Origin: Fragilaria crotonensis
Lineage: Eukaryota; Bacillariophyta; Fragilariophyceae; Fragilariales; Fragilariaceae
Direction: 5' to 3'
DNA length: 18,853 nt
Assembly (NCBI GenBank): GCA_022925895.1
Contig: JAKSYS010000845.1
Location: 1 to 18,853 of the forward strand
This document shows, in pieces, positions 1-8,301 of the stretch; the stretch's first letter is position 1; each line of letters opens with the position of its first letter. The translations under genes were made by a program, and so were the position numbers. Below the pieces are notes generated by a model, which had not been told where the DNA came from, did no database searches, and saw only the letters and a list, made by a program, of their open reading frames with translations.

Positions 1-383
1 ATCTTGAACTTGTCCCGCGTCGGGATCATTGGCCCAAAACTATCATACAACGAAACAAGAAACTAGAACTCTGTACGCGTGCCTGCTGGGGAGGACTCTT
101 GTCTCATTTTGTGGAGTTTCAGGAAGGATCATCATGACATCATAGTTTTTCAATTCTCGGTCGTGTTCGTCCTATCAGATATAAGCACTCCTTTGACTTG
201 TATGATACCTACCACTTACTGTTTTAAATCACAGTATCTCGCAGTTATTCGACACGAGCGCGCGCAAAAGCAAAACACAACGAGACAAAACGAAGAATTG
301 TCGGGCTGTTGACTTTATATAGATTGTTGTTGTTGTTGTTGTTGTTGTTGTTTCCAGTGTACATCGGGACCAAGAACATCATC
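1..383. other. upstream region of the LRR gene
   Basis: No gene is supported here. It is the presumed promoter and 5' leader of the plus-strand LRR gene. The frame of that gene is open from 228 (a TAA lies at 225-227) but holds no ATG before 384. A TTG trinucleotide run ends in a T-rich tract followed by ccag at 354-357, which could be a 3' splice site. An upstream coding exon is therefore possible, but no donor was convincingly identified. Confidence 0.4.
324..350 (+). repeat. (TTG)9 microsatellite
   Basis: Nine perfect TTG units. In the frame of the downstream LRR protein they would encode nine consecutive leucines, preceded by Leu-Tyr-Arg and followed by Phe-Pro-Val-Tyr, which resembles a signal-peptide core. 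There is no ATG upstream in frame, so the run is probably 5' UTR or intronic unless an upstream exon exists. Confidence 0.9.
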
Positions 384-2474
384 ATGACCGGTCACTACAA
401 TGATAATGATGATGATTGTCGTCATTCTACGTTGCATGTTTGCAATGACAAGAGTATCATTTTGAAACGACGTCACGTTGGCATGCCTGTTGCCACAACA
501 ACAAGATCGAAACGGAACAACAGCAACAACAATCGTAATAAGGACAAGAAGCAGAACAGGAAGAATGCAAAGCTACTACGATCCATGGACATGAGCAACA
601 GTCGAGAACTGTTTCGTCTCAAACACTTTCTTGACACACAAGTGACAATGCCGTATCAATTGGAAATTCGAGGATGTCAGCACCAAACAATCACCATCAC
701 CATCACAACAACGACGACTGCTGATGATGATGCTGATGGTACCCCTACGAGTAGAAGTGGTTGTTCTAACAGTAATGGTCATGATGCAAGAAAGGAAAAA
801 ATGACAAATCATCCTTTCGCGGCGAAGATACCTATTGCAACACCATCTGCAACTGCATCGAATCGTCAGATTCAACGACGACAAGTATTTGCCTTTACCA
901 ATGTGACAACACCCGCAATTATCGGCGTATTGCGCAATCATCATGCTTGTCGTCGAAGACACGAACAACAAGACGAGGCTGTGGCAACCACAATTATTTT
1001 GTTGGAACTCTATCATGACCAATTGCTTCAAGTCTTGTACGGTGGGGATCATGACCAAGACAATGACAAGGCTAACGTCAACAATCATTATTGGTTGCAA
1101 TCATCCAACGTGGAAACATTGATTATTGCCAACTCATATTGTTCCATGGCAACAATGGCGTCATTCATGTCGTCCATGTCAACCACACGACAAGAACAAT
1201 TAATGCATGAGAACAACAACAACAACCATCACCGTACACATTTTGGTGCATCCTTTCAACGTTTGACTCACTTGACCTTGACCAGTTGTCATTGGCCGGA
1301 TTCCTTGTATCAGGATTTGATTCGTTCGTGTTCGGGAACATTGCAACACTTTTCATGCCATCTCTGGGCCGGTGGACCTAAATCCATTCACAATCTGCTC
1401 TTGGGAAGTCATGATTCTCGTCATTGTCGTCATGATGATGAAGATGTACAACAACTGCAGAGGCAGCCATGGACGTCGAAGGAGGAGCAAGTAGAGACTC
1501 GTTCTTGTCAGAGTACTACAACACTTCCTGAGAACAAGAACTGGAGTACAAATACTCCATTTCGTCGACATTGTTATTTGCCACGATTGGAATCATTGGA
1601 TTTGCGAGGGTCCTTGACATGCGACCAAAATGACGACAAGGTCGCGTCGACAACGACGGAAACAACACCACGCTTGACATTTCTCGCACCAAACTTGACA
1701 ACTGTGGTACTAATCCCAACATGGCAAAGTCAACACATGTATTTGAAGCACGTCCTTACACAACTCTTTGGTGTTGATGTGTACAACCACGACGACAGAA
1801 ACTGTCATGAGATAGGTGGGATTCCAGAGAGTATGCATGACTCGTTGTTGGAAAATTGTAAACTGCAGACTGTCATTTTAGGCAAGATGACGGCTACCAG
1901 TGACGATATGGAAGCGCTGGGAGCATATTTGAAGCGAGAGCAGTGTTCTATCCGACGATTGCATTTGTTATCGCTTGACTTTGAGCATGAAGACGTGAGG
2001 ACGATAAAGAATGACCATTACGGCAATATGAAAAAGAATTGGCAAAATACGTTTCTTCAATTGGTTCGGCACAATCGTTCTTTGATGGAAATTTCGCTCC
2101 ATACTGGTAAAGCCACAACAACAACTGAAAGGAATGTCGAGTCTCGCTGCCCGCCAAGAAGTCGTACGGTGGACAGCAAGGTGACCATGATAGACAACGA
2201 CTACCATGTCCAAAAGGAACTGCAGAGTCTCGTGATGCGGAATATCTATTTGACACGTGGATTGGGAAGACTTGTGGATGTGCGCTTACTGCCACAGTAT
2301 ATTTATCACCATGTGAATATGGCGGCGACAACAGGCAATCAAAGTTGCCTCAATGGTCCTACGACTGGTAACACGACCATGATGACCAATCAGAGTCCAG
2401 TTGATGTTATTTATTTCATGGTGAGGCAACGGCCAGATCTATTTTGTTCGAAGAGCCATTGTGTTGTGGATTAA
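384..2474 (+). CDS. LRR / RNI-like hypothetical protein
   Basis: A single open exon of 697 codons from the first in-frame ATG at 384 to TAA at 2472-2474. The first third is low complexity, rich in Asn, His, Thr, Arg and Asp, and carries CAA/ACA trinucleotide tracts. From about residue 240 onward, leucine-rich segments recur with the spacing of ribonuclease-inhibitor-like repeats. Examples are LTHLTLTSCHW (about residue 295), LPRLESLDLRG (about 399), LQTVILGKM (about 495) and IRRLHLLSLDF (about 525). The C-terminal segment VDVIYFMVRQRPDLF resembles the tail of other diatom LRR proteins, a comparison from memory. Such proteins usually act in protein-protein contact; the partner is unknown. No membrane segment is seen after the ATG. 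The start is uncertain because the same frame continues upstream through a leucine run without an ATG. Confidence 0.7.
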   Translation: MTGHYNDNDDDCRHSTLHVCNDKSIILKRRHVGMPVATTTRSKRNNSNNNRNKDKKQNRKNAKLLRSMDMSNSRELFRLKHFLDTQVTMPYQLEIRGCQHQTITITITTTTTADDDADGTPTSRSGCSNSNGHDARKEKMTNHPFAAKIPIATPSATASNRQIQRRQVFAFTNVTTPAIIGVLRNHHACRRRHEQQDEAVATTIILLELYHDQLLQVLYGGDHDQDNDKANVNNHYWLQSSNVETLIIANSYCSMATMASFMSSMSTTRQEQLMHENNNNNHHRTHFGASFQRLTHLTLTSCHWPDSLYQDLIRSCSGTLQHFSCHLWAGGPKSIHNLLLGSHDSRHCRHDDEDVQQLQRQPWTSKEEQVETRSCQSTTTLPENKNWSTNTPFRRHCYLPRLESLDLRGSLTCDQNDDKVASTTTETTPRLTFLAPNLTTVVLIPTWQSQHMYLKHVLTQLFGVDVYNHDDRNCHEIGGIPESMHDSLLENCKLQTVILGKMTATSDDMEALGAYLKREQCSIRRLHLLSLDFEHEDVRTIKNDHYGNMKKNWQNTFLQLVRHNRSLMEISLHTGKATTTTERNVESRCPPRSRTVDSKVTMIDNDYHVQKELQSLVMRNIYLTRGLGRLVDVRLLPQYIYHHVNMAATTGNQSCLNGPTTGNTTMMTNQSPVDVIYFMVRQRPDLFCSKSHCVVD

Positions 2475-3295
2475 GTAATTGAGAGTCACATTAGAAGTTC
2501 GTCGTTGTACTCGAAAGCTGTCGGGGTACCATGCATGTCCATCGTCCACTATCTTCATATTTCTCATCCACACTGTGAAGGGCTTATGTCGTAAGTAATC
2601 GTGAGCTCGTGTTTAACAGTCCTATGAAAGGTGTTCTAGTTGGTTCCGCACGCTATCCACCAAGATCGAATGTAATGACAAAACTTTCTGCACTGTGCCA
2701 CAAAGCTCAGACGACGCCGACAGCATTAAGCGTAGAACAACTCGATTCCAGTATTCTTCTTCGGCTACCTACCGCTTTTTGATGTCCCTTGTAATGTTAT
2801 TGCCTGGCAGCCTTGGTGGATTTGTTGGATTTTGTACGAACTAATGGAGGCCTTGGAAAATGCTCACCAAATAATGGCCCTTGATGTAAATGACGCAGTT
2901 ATGGCTCGACCATGCATTCGTATTCCCAAACGGTTCGACAACACAGTGAGGAGCTTTCGACAACAAAGGTATGCATTGAATGCGCGTACCTGTGCTGCTT
3001 TTCCCGAACAAGGACTTGGTTCCACACCACGAAAGTACTACTAGTTTGCGCCTCCTTGGTGCTGCTTCTTTCCACACGCGTAACATGGTGTTGGATGAAA
3101 TATAACACCAAATACACTCAGTAACGCGTCTCATCTTGGTCGAATTATCGAGTTTACGTGCGTGTGAGTAGGAATAAGTAACGTGCATCTCTATTGTAGC
3201 TAATCGTGAGTATGAATAGGACTGCATCCTGTTCGCATCTTTTCCCTTTCACTGTTTTCTCGTTTGCGTTACTATATTATCGATCTCTCACTTTC
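2475..3295. other. convergent intergenic region
   Basis: About 820 bp between two genes that converge (LRR on plus, RAD23 on minus). It presumably holds both 3' UTRs. The frames present are short, overlap on both strands and show no recognisable domain. No RNA gene, repeat or element was recognised. Confidence 0.5.
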
Positions 3296-4871
3296 TTACG
3301 AATACATGTCATCATCGTCATCACCAGCTCCTCCCATAACATCATCGTCGTCCTCGTCCATCCCTCCGAATCCAAATCCTCCATCCATGAGCAAATTGGC
3401 TGCCATAGCTTCATTCTTATCGCACGCCAAGAATGCTTGCGCTGCCTCCGACCGGTCGAACCCCATTTCCGTCAATCGGTCGACAGCTGCCATTTCTTCT
3501 TCCGTCAATCTCAAAACGTGTTGTCCCGGCGGTGCCGATCCTCCGTCGCCGCTCCCTCCCATGGCTTGCGCCATGTATTCTTGGAGTTGATCGGGTGGCA
3601 GCTGTCCAATCATGCGGCCAACCGCTTGTACCTGTTCGGGACTCAGACCCATCATGGTGGCCATCATTTGCAATTGTCCTGGATCCATATTTTGCATCAT
3701 TTGTGCCATTTGGACCGGATCAGCGCCAGCCAGAGCCGCAGCTCCGCCCGACCGAGATGTCGAATCCGACGATGTGGCAGATGTGGAACGTTGGTCCTGT
3801 TGTGGTGATGCTGAAGTAGATGTTGTTGTTGTTGATGTCGCAACGATGGGTTCATTCATGAGTTCCAAAAAGGCAGCTTGATTGGCATTAATTTCCCGCA
3901 ACAAATCTGGCTGTTGTTGTCCAATTTGAGTCAGAACTTGCTGCAACATGGCAGGATTGGACTGCACCAATCGGCGTAAATCGTTAAATTGCGGATGATT
4001 GCGCAATGCCTGCAAGGCAGGAGCCGAAGACGAAGTGGTTGCATCCGTGCCATCTTCCTGTCCGCCGGTCAGGAACGCAGGAATGCCATTGGTCAAGAAT
4101 TCCACAGCAACATCGGGATTGCCTCGCGGCACGCAAACAATGACGAACTTCTGTTTCTGGGAATCCGAGAGCTGTAAGATTGGCGACCATGTCGGGAGTT
4201 GCGAACAGATCGTCTTGAGTGCCTTCGGTAGCAACATCGGCTGGTGGTGGTGGTGGTGTTTCTGCAGTGGTCGAATCCACTGCTGCTGCTGCAGCCTCGG
4301 GTGCAGGTGGCGCTGGGACGTCAGCAGGTGGCGGATTGGCTTCGGCAGCAGGAACGGAAGCGACGGGAGTAGCTGGTTGAGGTGCTGGAGCGGGGACGGG
4401 TTCGGGGCTGATGCAGCAGGTGCGGCCGCGGAGCGGCGACTTTCTTGGGTTTCGTGACCATGACGACAAGGAAATCATTCTCTTTAATGCCACAAGTTTC
4501 TACAGAATCGGAATCTTTCAACACTTTTCCTGAATGAATCAATTTCATGCTGGATGCTGGCATGTCTGCCTTGGTGGTTTCCTGTGCAAGGAGAATTAGT
4601 GCCTGCCAATTTACATCGTGCACTGTTTACACAACCAAGCACAAACCATCATCCAAACAATGCAATCGTAGTCAATTCTTCATGCGTGTGCATGAAGCAA
4701 GACCATACCACTACTAATAGATGCAGAGTAGCCAGTGATACACAAAACAAACAATAAACAGATGGTACCTCTGAAACGTACAATAATTTGCTTGATCGTT
4801 TCCACCGTCGCAGACGCTTCCACATCAATCGAAAACTTTTCACCCTTGAGCGTTTTCACAATGATTTTCAT
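3296..4871 (-). CDS. RAD23: RAD23-like ubiquitin shuttle protein, frame breaks
   Basis: Domain order identifies RAD23, which ferries ubiquitinated proteins to the proteasome and binds Rad4/XPC in nucleotide-excision repair (family knowledge). Exon 1 (4782-4871) encodes 30 residues starting MKIIVKTLKGEKFSIDVEAS, the first half of a ubiquitin-like domain. Exon 2 (from 4581) completes it with MKLIHSGKVLKD and FLVVMVTKPKK. A Pro/Ala-rich linker, a UBA1 domain (MVANLTALGFPE...CLRAA), a Leu/Gln-rich XPC-binding domain (LRNHPQFNDLRRLVQSNPAM) and UBA2 (AVDRLTEMGFDRSEAAQAFL) follow. The tail is acidic and ends MYS. The frame changes in the linker (about 4404-4431) and again inside UBA1 (4121-4127). 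As given, the gene does not make one continuous protein: it is a decaying copy, carries sequence errors, or needs frameshifting. Identity is firm, integrity is not. Confidence 0.88.
4121..4127 (-). other. frame change within UBA1 of RAD23 (GCG-AGG-C)
   Basis: Read on the minus strand, codons GCC GCG AGG CAA lose UBA1 homology, while skipping the single A at 4124 gives GCC GCG GGC AAT CCC GAT and continues with NPDVAVEFLTNGIP, the conserved second half of a RAD23 UBA domain. The same break can be read as one extra base or as two missing bases. No acceptable GT-AG intron spans the point: the only nearby GT...AG pair is 26 nt and would remove conserved residues. Confidence 0.75.
4404..4431 (-). 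other. frame changes in the Pro/Ala linker of RAD23
   Basis: The UBL frame runs well through MVTKPKKVAAP, and the downstream frame runs well from PEPVPAPAPQP. Between them the third frame reads AAAPAASA, which also looks like linker. The simplest reading is two single-base losses in GC-rich runs, near 4429/4430 and within the C run at 4404-4407. One +1 insertion is the alternative. No GT-AG pair of suitable length modulo 3 was found. Confidence 0.6.
4582..4781 (-). other. spliceosomal intron in RAD23 UBL domain
   Basis: The donor reads ATTATT|GTACGT (GT at 4781-4780) and the acceptor TTGCACAG|GAAACC (AG at 4583-4582), giving 200 nt in phase 0. Removing it joins ...VETIKQII to ETTKADMPASSM, restoring the normal spacing of the UBL fold between helix 1 and the MKLIHSGK strand. 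The intron has in-frame stops and no similarity to UBL sequence. Its presence shows the locus is eukaryotic nuclear DNA. Confidence 0.9.
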
Positions 4872-5455
4872 AATGCCGATATTGCTAATGTTGTTGATAT
4901 TGTTGTGGTAGTTGATGTATGGAATAGATGCAGCTTTACTTGGTTTTTAAAATGACAAGTGGTGCTGTGGTTTGCGATTCGCTGTGTGCTGGTGCCGTCT
5001 TCCCAGTCCGCCCAACCTGGGACTGTCAAGGAGACACGGAGACACGCAAGGATACCCAATACCCATCTGGCGTCGGGCCAACAGTTCGGTGGGCTTCGCT
5101 GCCGCTCATCACCTCGAAACAGCACTTTAGTAGACTACTACTCAGTACTCGTACTCCAGTACAAGCACTACGGACAGTTAGCTGTAAGCACCCGTACAGT
5201 ATTTCGAGTGCCGAGTACTGTAGTACCAGATACAGTACCAGTCTGTTGGCCAGTGTCCGCAGGTTTTGTAACCCTGGACAAGTACTGTAGTACCTGGTAC
5301 TACTACTACCGGTAGCAAGTAGCGGGACTCTGGAGCTCCCCTCCTCTGTTGTTCATCGCTCCAATCGCATGTGTGCGTGTGCGAACTACTAGAAGGTGTG
5401 GTGGGTAATGATGACTTAACTGGGCAGTCCGACATTGCGGGGGCGAAAAGTATGG
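4872..5455. other. intergenic region with RAD23 5' flank
   Basis: This holds the presumed RAD23 promoter on its left side and an AGTAC-rich patch on its right. No coding sequence is supported: frames are short, lie on both strands and lack recognisable domains. No TATA box or RNA gene was convincingly identified. Confidence 0.5.
5120..5320. repeat. AGTAC/TACT-rich low-complexity patch
   Basis: Dense imperfect repeats of tact, agtac and gtac, including the palindromic word gtactgtagtac at 5216-5227 and again at 5280-5291, followed by ggtactactactaccgg. Self-complementary words make the patch prone to hairpins. Similar words recur at 15455-15560 and in the perfect inverted repeat at 6184-6202. 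Confidence 0.65.
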
Positions 5456-6155
5456 TCAAGTGGCTGCTTCGTTGGGAACGCCAAAATATATTCGCTCGGA
5501 CGCAGGAGAAAATAGAAGCCGAAAATCAGGGACTCGGAGGTGGCAAGGAAGAGGGGGTTCCTTCCTGGTGGACCAGAGTGACATGCTGTGTAAGGAGTTT
5601 GATAGGCAACGGTTTGACATGGGACGGTGGATTGTTAGCCCGGCGAGCCCAAGATTGGCTGGTGCTGGGATGTGAGGTAGAAGTTCACGGTGGCTGCCTT
5701 GCATGTTCAAGTCAGGGTCCACAGTCCCCATCCCGGCATATGCATGGCCCACAGTGCGGACTGTGTCTTCCACCATCGTGGGAGTGCAGAAGGGTCCATG
5801 ACGGGGGCAGAGCATGCCAGCATCCAGGTGCTGCTGGGCAAAGATTTGCAGCAATGGGATCATGAGGTCTTGGGGCAATCGAGTGCTGATGGCCAATTCT
5901 GGACAAAATTGGGACCAGAGGCACCAGGTAGCAGTGAACCAGATTTGGTGCACTATGCTGAGACGCATCCGCAGGAGGACTCCACATGTTGGACAGTGCA
6001 CCAATGATAAAGTGCAAGTTGGAGGACAGTTGCTGGTGGTGCGGTTGCCAGGAGAATGTCTGAGGGTACAGATTGTGAGAGTTGGTGGTGAGCAAGGTGT
6101 TGTCACTGCTGAGGTGCCACAGTTGGTTGGCATCATTGGCCATGACATTGTCCAT
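5456..6155 (-). other. unrecognised block with long overlapping frames
   Basis: On the minus strand one frame stays open for 230 codons (5456-6148). A second frame starting at 6155 reads 147 codons with a plausible composition (it includes LYPQTFSWQPHHQQL and IIGALSNMW). The plus strand also has frames over 100 codons, so coding strand is not settled. Neither protein is recognised. The block abuts the point where the hydrolase pseudogene loses homology, so it may be a remnant of an unidentified mobile element or foreign filler at a deletion junction. Composition differs from its neighbours: the plus strand is strongly G-rich. Confidence 0.35.
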
Positions 6156-6158
6156 TCT

Positions 6159-6178
6159 CCACTCCAGTCATGGAGTGG
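6159..6178. repeat. inverted repeat (8-bp arms, 4-nt loop)
   Basis: ccactcca and tggagtgg are perfect complements around gtca. It lies just outside the truncated hydrolase pseudogene, at the edge of the unrecognised block. Confidence 0.7.
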
Positions 6179-6183
6179 CTGGT

Positions 6184-6202
6184 GATAGTACTAAGTACTA
6201 TC
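6184..6202. repeat. 19-nt palindrome at pseudogene breakpoint
   Basis: gatagtact and agtactatc are perfect 9-bp arms around one central base. The site coincides with the last bases alignable to intact hydrolase copy B, which reads gatagga-ctatcc here. The extra bases have the same AGTAC character as the low-complexity patches at 5120-5320 and 15455-15560. Confidence 0.75.
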
Positions 6203-6309
6203 CATGATGGACTGACCAAGGTCACTCGCAAGATTCGTTGCAACAAGATGGGATATGACATGATGGCAAGTGCGTGAGGAGCACCCATAGAATGAGAGAG
6301 CAGTGCCAG
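6198..6309 (-). pseudogene. alpha/beta hydrolase pseudogene, middle fragment
   Basis: This matches intact copy B from the nucleophile elbow onward. It has S-H-S-M-G with the serine codon at 6291-6289, then APHALAIMS and TLVSP...IVLS. It is the continuation of the N-terminal fragment at 13296-13630, separated from it by the copia element. If the element and one target copy are ignored, the frame runs on correctly from KLLA to LLSHSMG. Homology ends at about 6198, so the lid and the Asp/His half of the enzyme are missing. Three-base insertions relative to B keep the frame. It cannot make an active hydrolase. Confidence 0.85.
6305..6309. repeat. target site duplication, left copy
   Basis: gccag lies directly before the left LTR (TGTGATTCC...) and is repeated at 13296-13300 directly after the right LTR. 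Intact copy B has gccag once at the matching place (16792-16796). Confidence 0.92.
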
Positions 6310-6471
6310 TGTGATTCCATGTGAGTATGATATCACGGAACGTGTAGACGTCTGAACTGTGTTTGGAATTGATCGCTTGCTGAATCAGACGTCGGAGTTA
6401 TATGTGCCTGCATTCGGACATGGCGAAACAAGATGATGGTGAAATGCAAATACAGTGAAGGATGTAAGTCG

Positions 6472-6478
6472 TTTTATA
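6472..6478 (-). promoter_or_regulatory. TATA box in 3' LTR
   Basis: TATAAAA on the minus strand, in the context TCTATAAAACGAC. The same motif sits at 13125-13131 in the 5' LTR. Placement inside the LTR fits a retrotransposon core promoter. Confidence 0.55.
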
Positions 6479-6509
6479 GATTCATTTATTGTGAGTTGAA
6501 ATGAAAGAC

Positions 6510-6532
6510 CGACCATTGTGAAAAAATGGTCG
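6510..6532. repeat. hairpin unique to the 3' LTR
   Basis: cgaccatt (6510-6517) and aatggtcg (6525-6532) are perfect 8-bp arms around a 7-nt loop. It lies within the bases missing from the 5' LTR. Confidence 0.7.
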
Positions 6533-6679
6533 TTTGGAAGGTATGTTTGAAACCGAGAAATGTGTTTGAAACCGAGAAGTCAAACTGCAAATCAAATGGA
6601 TATTGAGAAGTTTGTCAGAATGATGTCGCAGTATAATCCATTTGATATTGGCGTCCATGATTGGTATCGTCCATCCACA

Positions 6680-6686
6680 CTCCCCT
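6680..6686 (-). other. polypurine tract of copia element
   Basis: The minus strand reads ccAGGGGAG immediately before the 3' LTR (TGTGGATGG...), the position where plus-strand DNA synthesis is primed. It is short and weakly purine-rich, so this call rests mainly on position. Confidence 0.55.
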
Positions 6687-6752
6687 GGATTCCGAGCTGA
6701 AGAATTGACATTTTGACGAAGTGGCATAACATGGGGCGCATCATCATCGAAA

Positions 6753-7300
6753 TCAAAAATGAGATACTAGACAAACAACAATCAGCCAATTCACCATCCG
6801 AGAATGTTCTTTTGGTGGTAGACAAACGGAACAGGACCGAGAGGCTTTGTAAATATATCTGCCAGTTGTTCGGCGATGCGATGGGAGCGATCTCCACGAG
6901 ACCGGGTTCGAGGTTTTCTCTGAACCAGTGATATATGACCGCAATACTGTTGGAGCGAGGAGTCGTTTTGGGGGGATCAGAATTTGCAAGCGCAAGACAT
7001 GCTTGGTTGTCCTCGAAGATGGTGGATATGATGACCGAATGAGAGTCTTGCTTGAGATGAAGCGACGCGGTGACTTCATCCAGTACAATGAATCAGAACG
7101 TGGAAAGCCTGAGACAGCAAAATATACTCAGCCTCCATGGTGGAAAGGGCAGCTTCGGTTTGAAGCTTGCTTGTCCAGGAGACTGGAATGCCTCAAAGTG
7201 TGATGACAAATCCTGAACAAGAATTGACGCTTTTGGGATCGTTAGGATCATGGGAAGCAAACAGACCAGCAAAGTTGGCGTCAGCATAGAAGTCGAGGGT
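6753..7300 (-). pseudogene. copia RNase H domain, broken
   Basis: Motifs in order on the minus strand are YADANFAGLFASHDP (Asp codon 7282-7280), SKLQTEAALSTMEAEY (about 7125-7170) and FEDNQACLALANSDP. These are the catalytic D, E and D stations of Ty1/copia RNase H, which degrades the RNA strand of the cDNA hybrid. The domain is spread over several frames with stops, so it is not functional. A terminal copia-type segment precedes the polypurine tract. Confidence 0.82.
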
Positions 7301-7512
7301 TGAGGGTGATGTCTTTAGTTGGTTGAATGATCATGCCCTTGTAACAAGTCCCAAAGGGATAGCAGCCAATGCGCTTCAGAGCAACGCCATAAGGAGCACG
7401 GGGATTGATGGAGAACCTGGGACATTGATGATTTGAGAGTGAGAGTTTGCAACAAGTGTTGGAGGATAGATACACAATTTTCCCAAGAACAGAGCGGTAG
7501 ATGAAGGAATGG

Positions 7513-8301
7513 TCAAAAGGGGCGGGCACTTTCTGTGTGAGGAGAAAGGACTTCAGATGCCGGTGTGATCTTGGAGGAAGCAGAATCTATGAGCCCGAAA
7601 TCCGCAAGAATACGTTCGATGAGACCTATCCGAAGCATGAGAATGGTGCTGTCGGGTTGCATGATGATGTCGACGCCGAGGTACCCCGCATAGTCGTCCT
7701 CAACTCCAAGATCAAAGCAACATTCCCGGAGCTGATCAATGAAGGTGAGAATTTTGTTGTCATCGGAGCTGACAATGATACCGTCGTCGACATACAACGC
7801 AAAAACGAGTCCGTCGCGGAAGTATAAGTATGAATCGATGGTGGTAAGTTGAAAACCCAGTTTGTCCACAAGTGCCGCGCTGAGATGTTGATACCAGAGT
7901 TTCGCGGCGCGGATGTTGCCATACAAGGGTTTTATCACTTGTTTGTATACCTTGTCCTCCCCCGGAACTGAATATCCTGGCGGCAGCTTGAGGTATATCG
8001 GTTCTGGCAAATTGCTTTGAACAAAGGCGGCGTTGAAGTGGATGGTAGCTAGTGGCTGCTCTTGAGTTGTTGTGCAACGGTGAGTATAAAGAGTAAGCAA
8101 ACTGAGCTTGCTCCAAGCAACAAGTGGCAAATAAGTGCCTTCAGATGTGTCAAGAACCTGGAGATTGCCGCGGACAACAAACCATGCCTTACTAGTAAGC
8201 TTGTGTATCTCACCATTTGGTTGTCGTTTTCTCCGAAAAGCCCAGGTGGATCTGGTGATTTGGTGCCCTTTCGGACCATCAGAAAGATTGATTTCAGACA
8301 T
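7513..8301 (-). pseudogene. copia reverse transcriptase, degenerate
   Basis: This is the RVT_2-type polymerase that copies element RNA into DNA. One frame runs about 260 codons and carries HQITRSTWAFRRKRQPNGEI, then NAAFVQSNLPEPIYLKLPPG, LYGNIRAAKLWYQHLSAAL, and the catalytic Y-V-D-D at 7794-7783 followed by GYLGVDIIMQP. The stretch between VAW and FNAAFVQ reads poorly in this frame and well in a neighbouring frame (LLFILTVAQQLKSS), showing a pair of compensating indels. The frame begins with ATG but is the middle of a longer polyprotein, so that ATG is not a true start. The polymerase active site is intact but the protein is broken upstream and downstream. Confidence 0.92.

Larger units (their letters stand above)
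6310..6679 (-). repeat. 3' LTR of copia element
   Basis: 370 bp, starting TGTGATTCC and ending CCATCCACA on the plus strand. It aligns along its length to 12938-13295. By eye the alignable parts are roughly 90-95 percent identical. This LTR has about 46 extra bases near 6509-6555, including a hairpin, and lacks about 24 bases present near 13098-13123 in the other LTR. Confidence 0.93.

Noticed and set aside
79-312. 77-codon plus-strand frame before the LRR gene
   Set aside because: It opens with GTG, which is not expected to start a nuclear gene, and has no recognisable features.
576-1100. 174-codon minus-strand frame inside the LRR gene
   Set aside because: Cys/Ile/Val-rich translation arising from the complement of CAA/ACA-rich coding sequence, with no recognisable domain.
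3206-3881. Plus-strand frames of 89-200 codons opposite RAD23
   Set aside because: The minus strand encodes recognisable XPC-binding and UBA2 domains here. The plus frames are complementary shadows with no domain.
4321-4440. A second intron to explain the RAD23 linker frame change
   Set aside because: The GT...AG pairs checked here give lengths that do not produce the required frame change, so indels or frameshifting fit better.
6592-6727. Minus-strand frames in the LTRs repeated at 13204-13290 (SWTPISNGLYCDI)
   Set aside because: They are translations of LTR sequence, not a gene family. The repeat is explained by the LTR pair.
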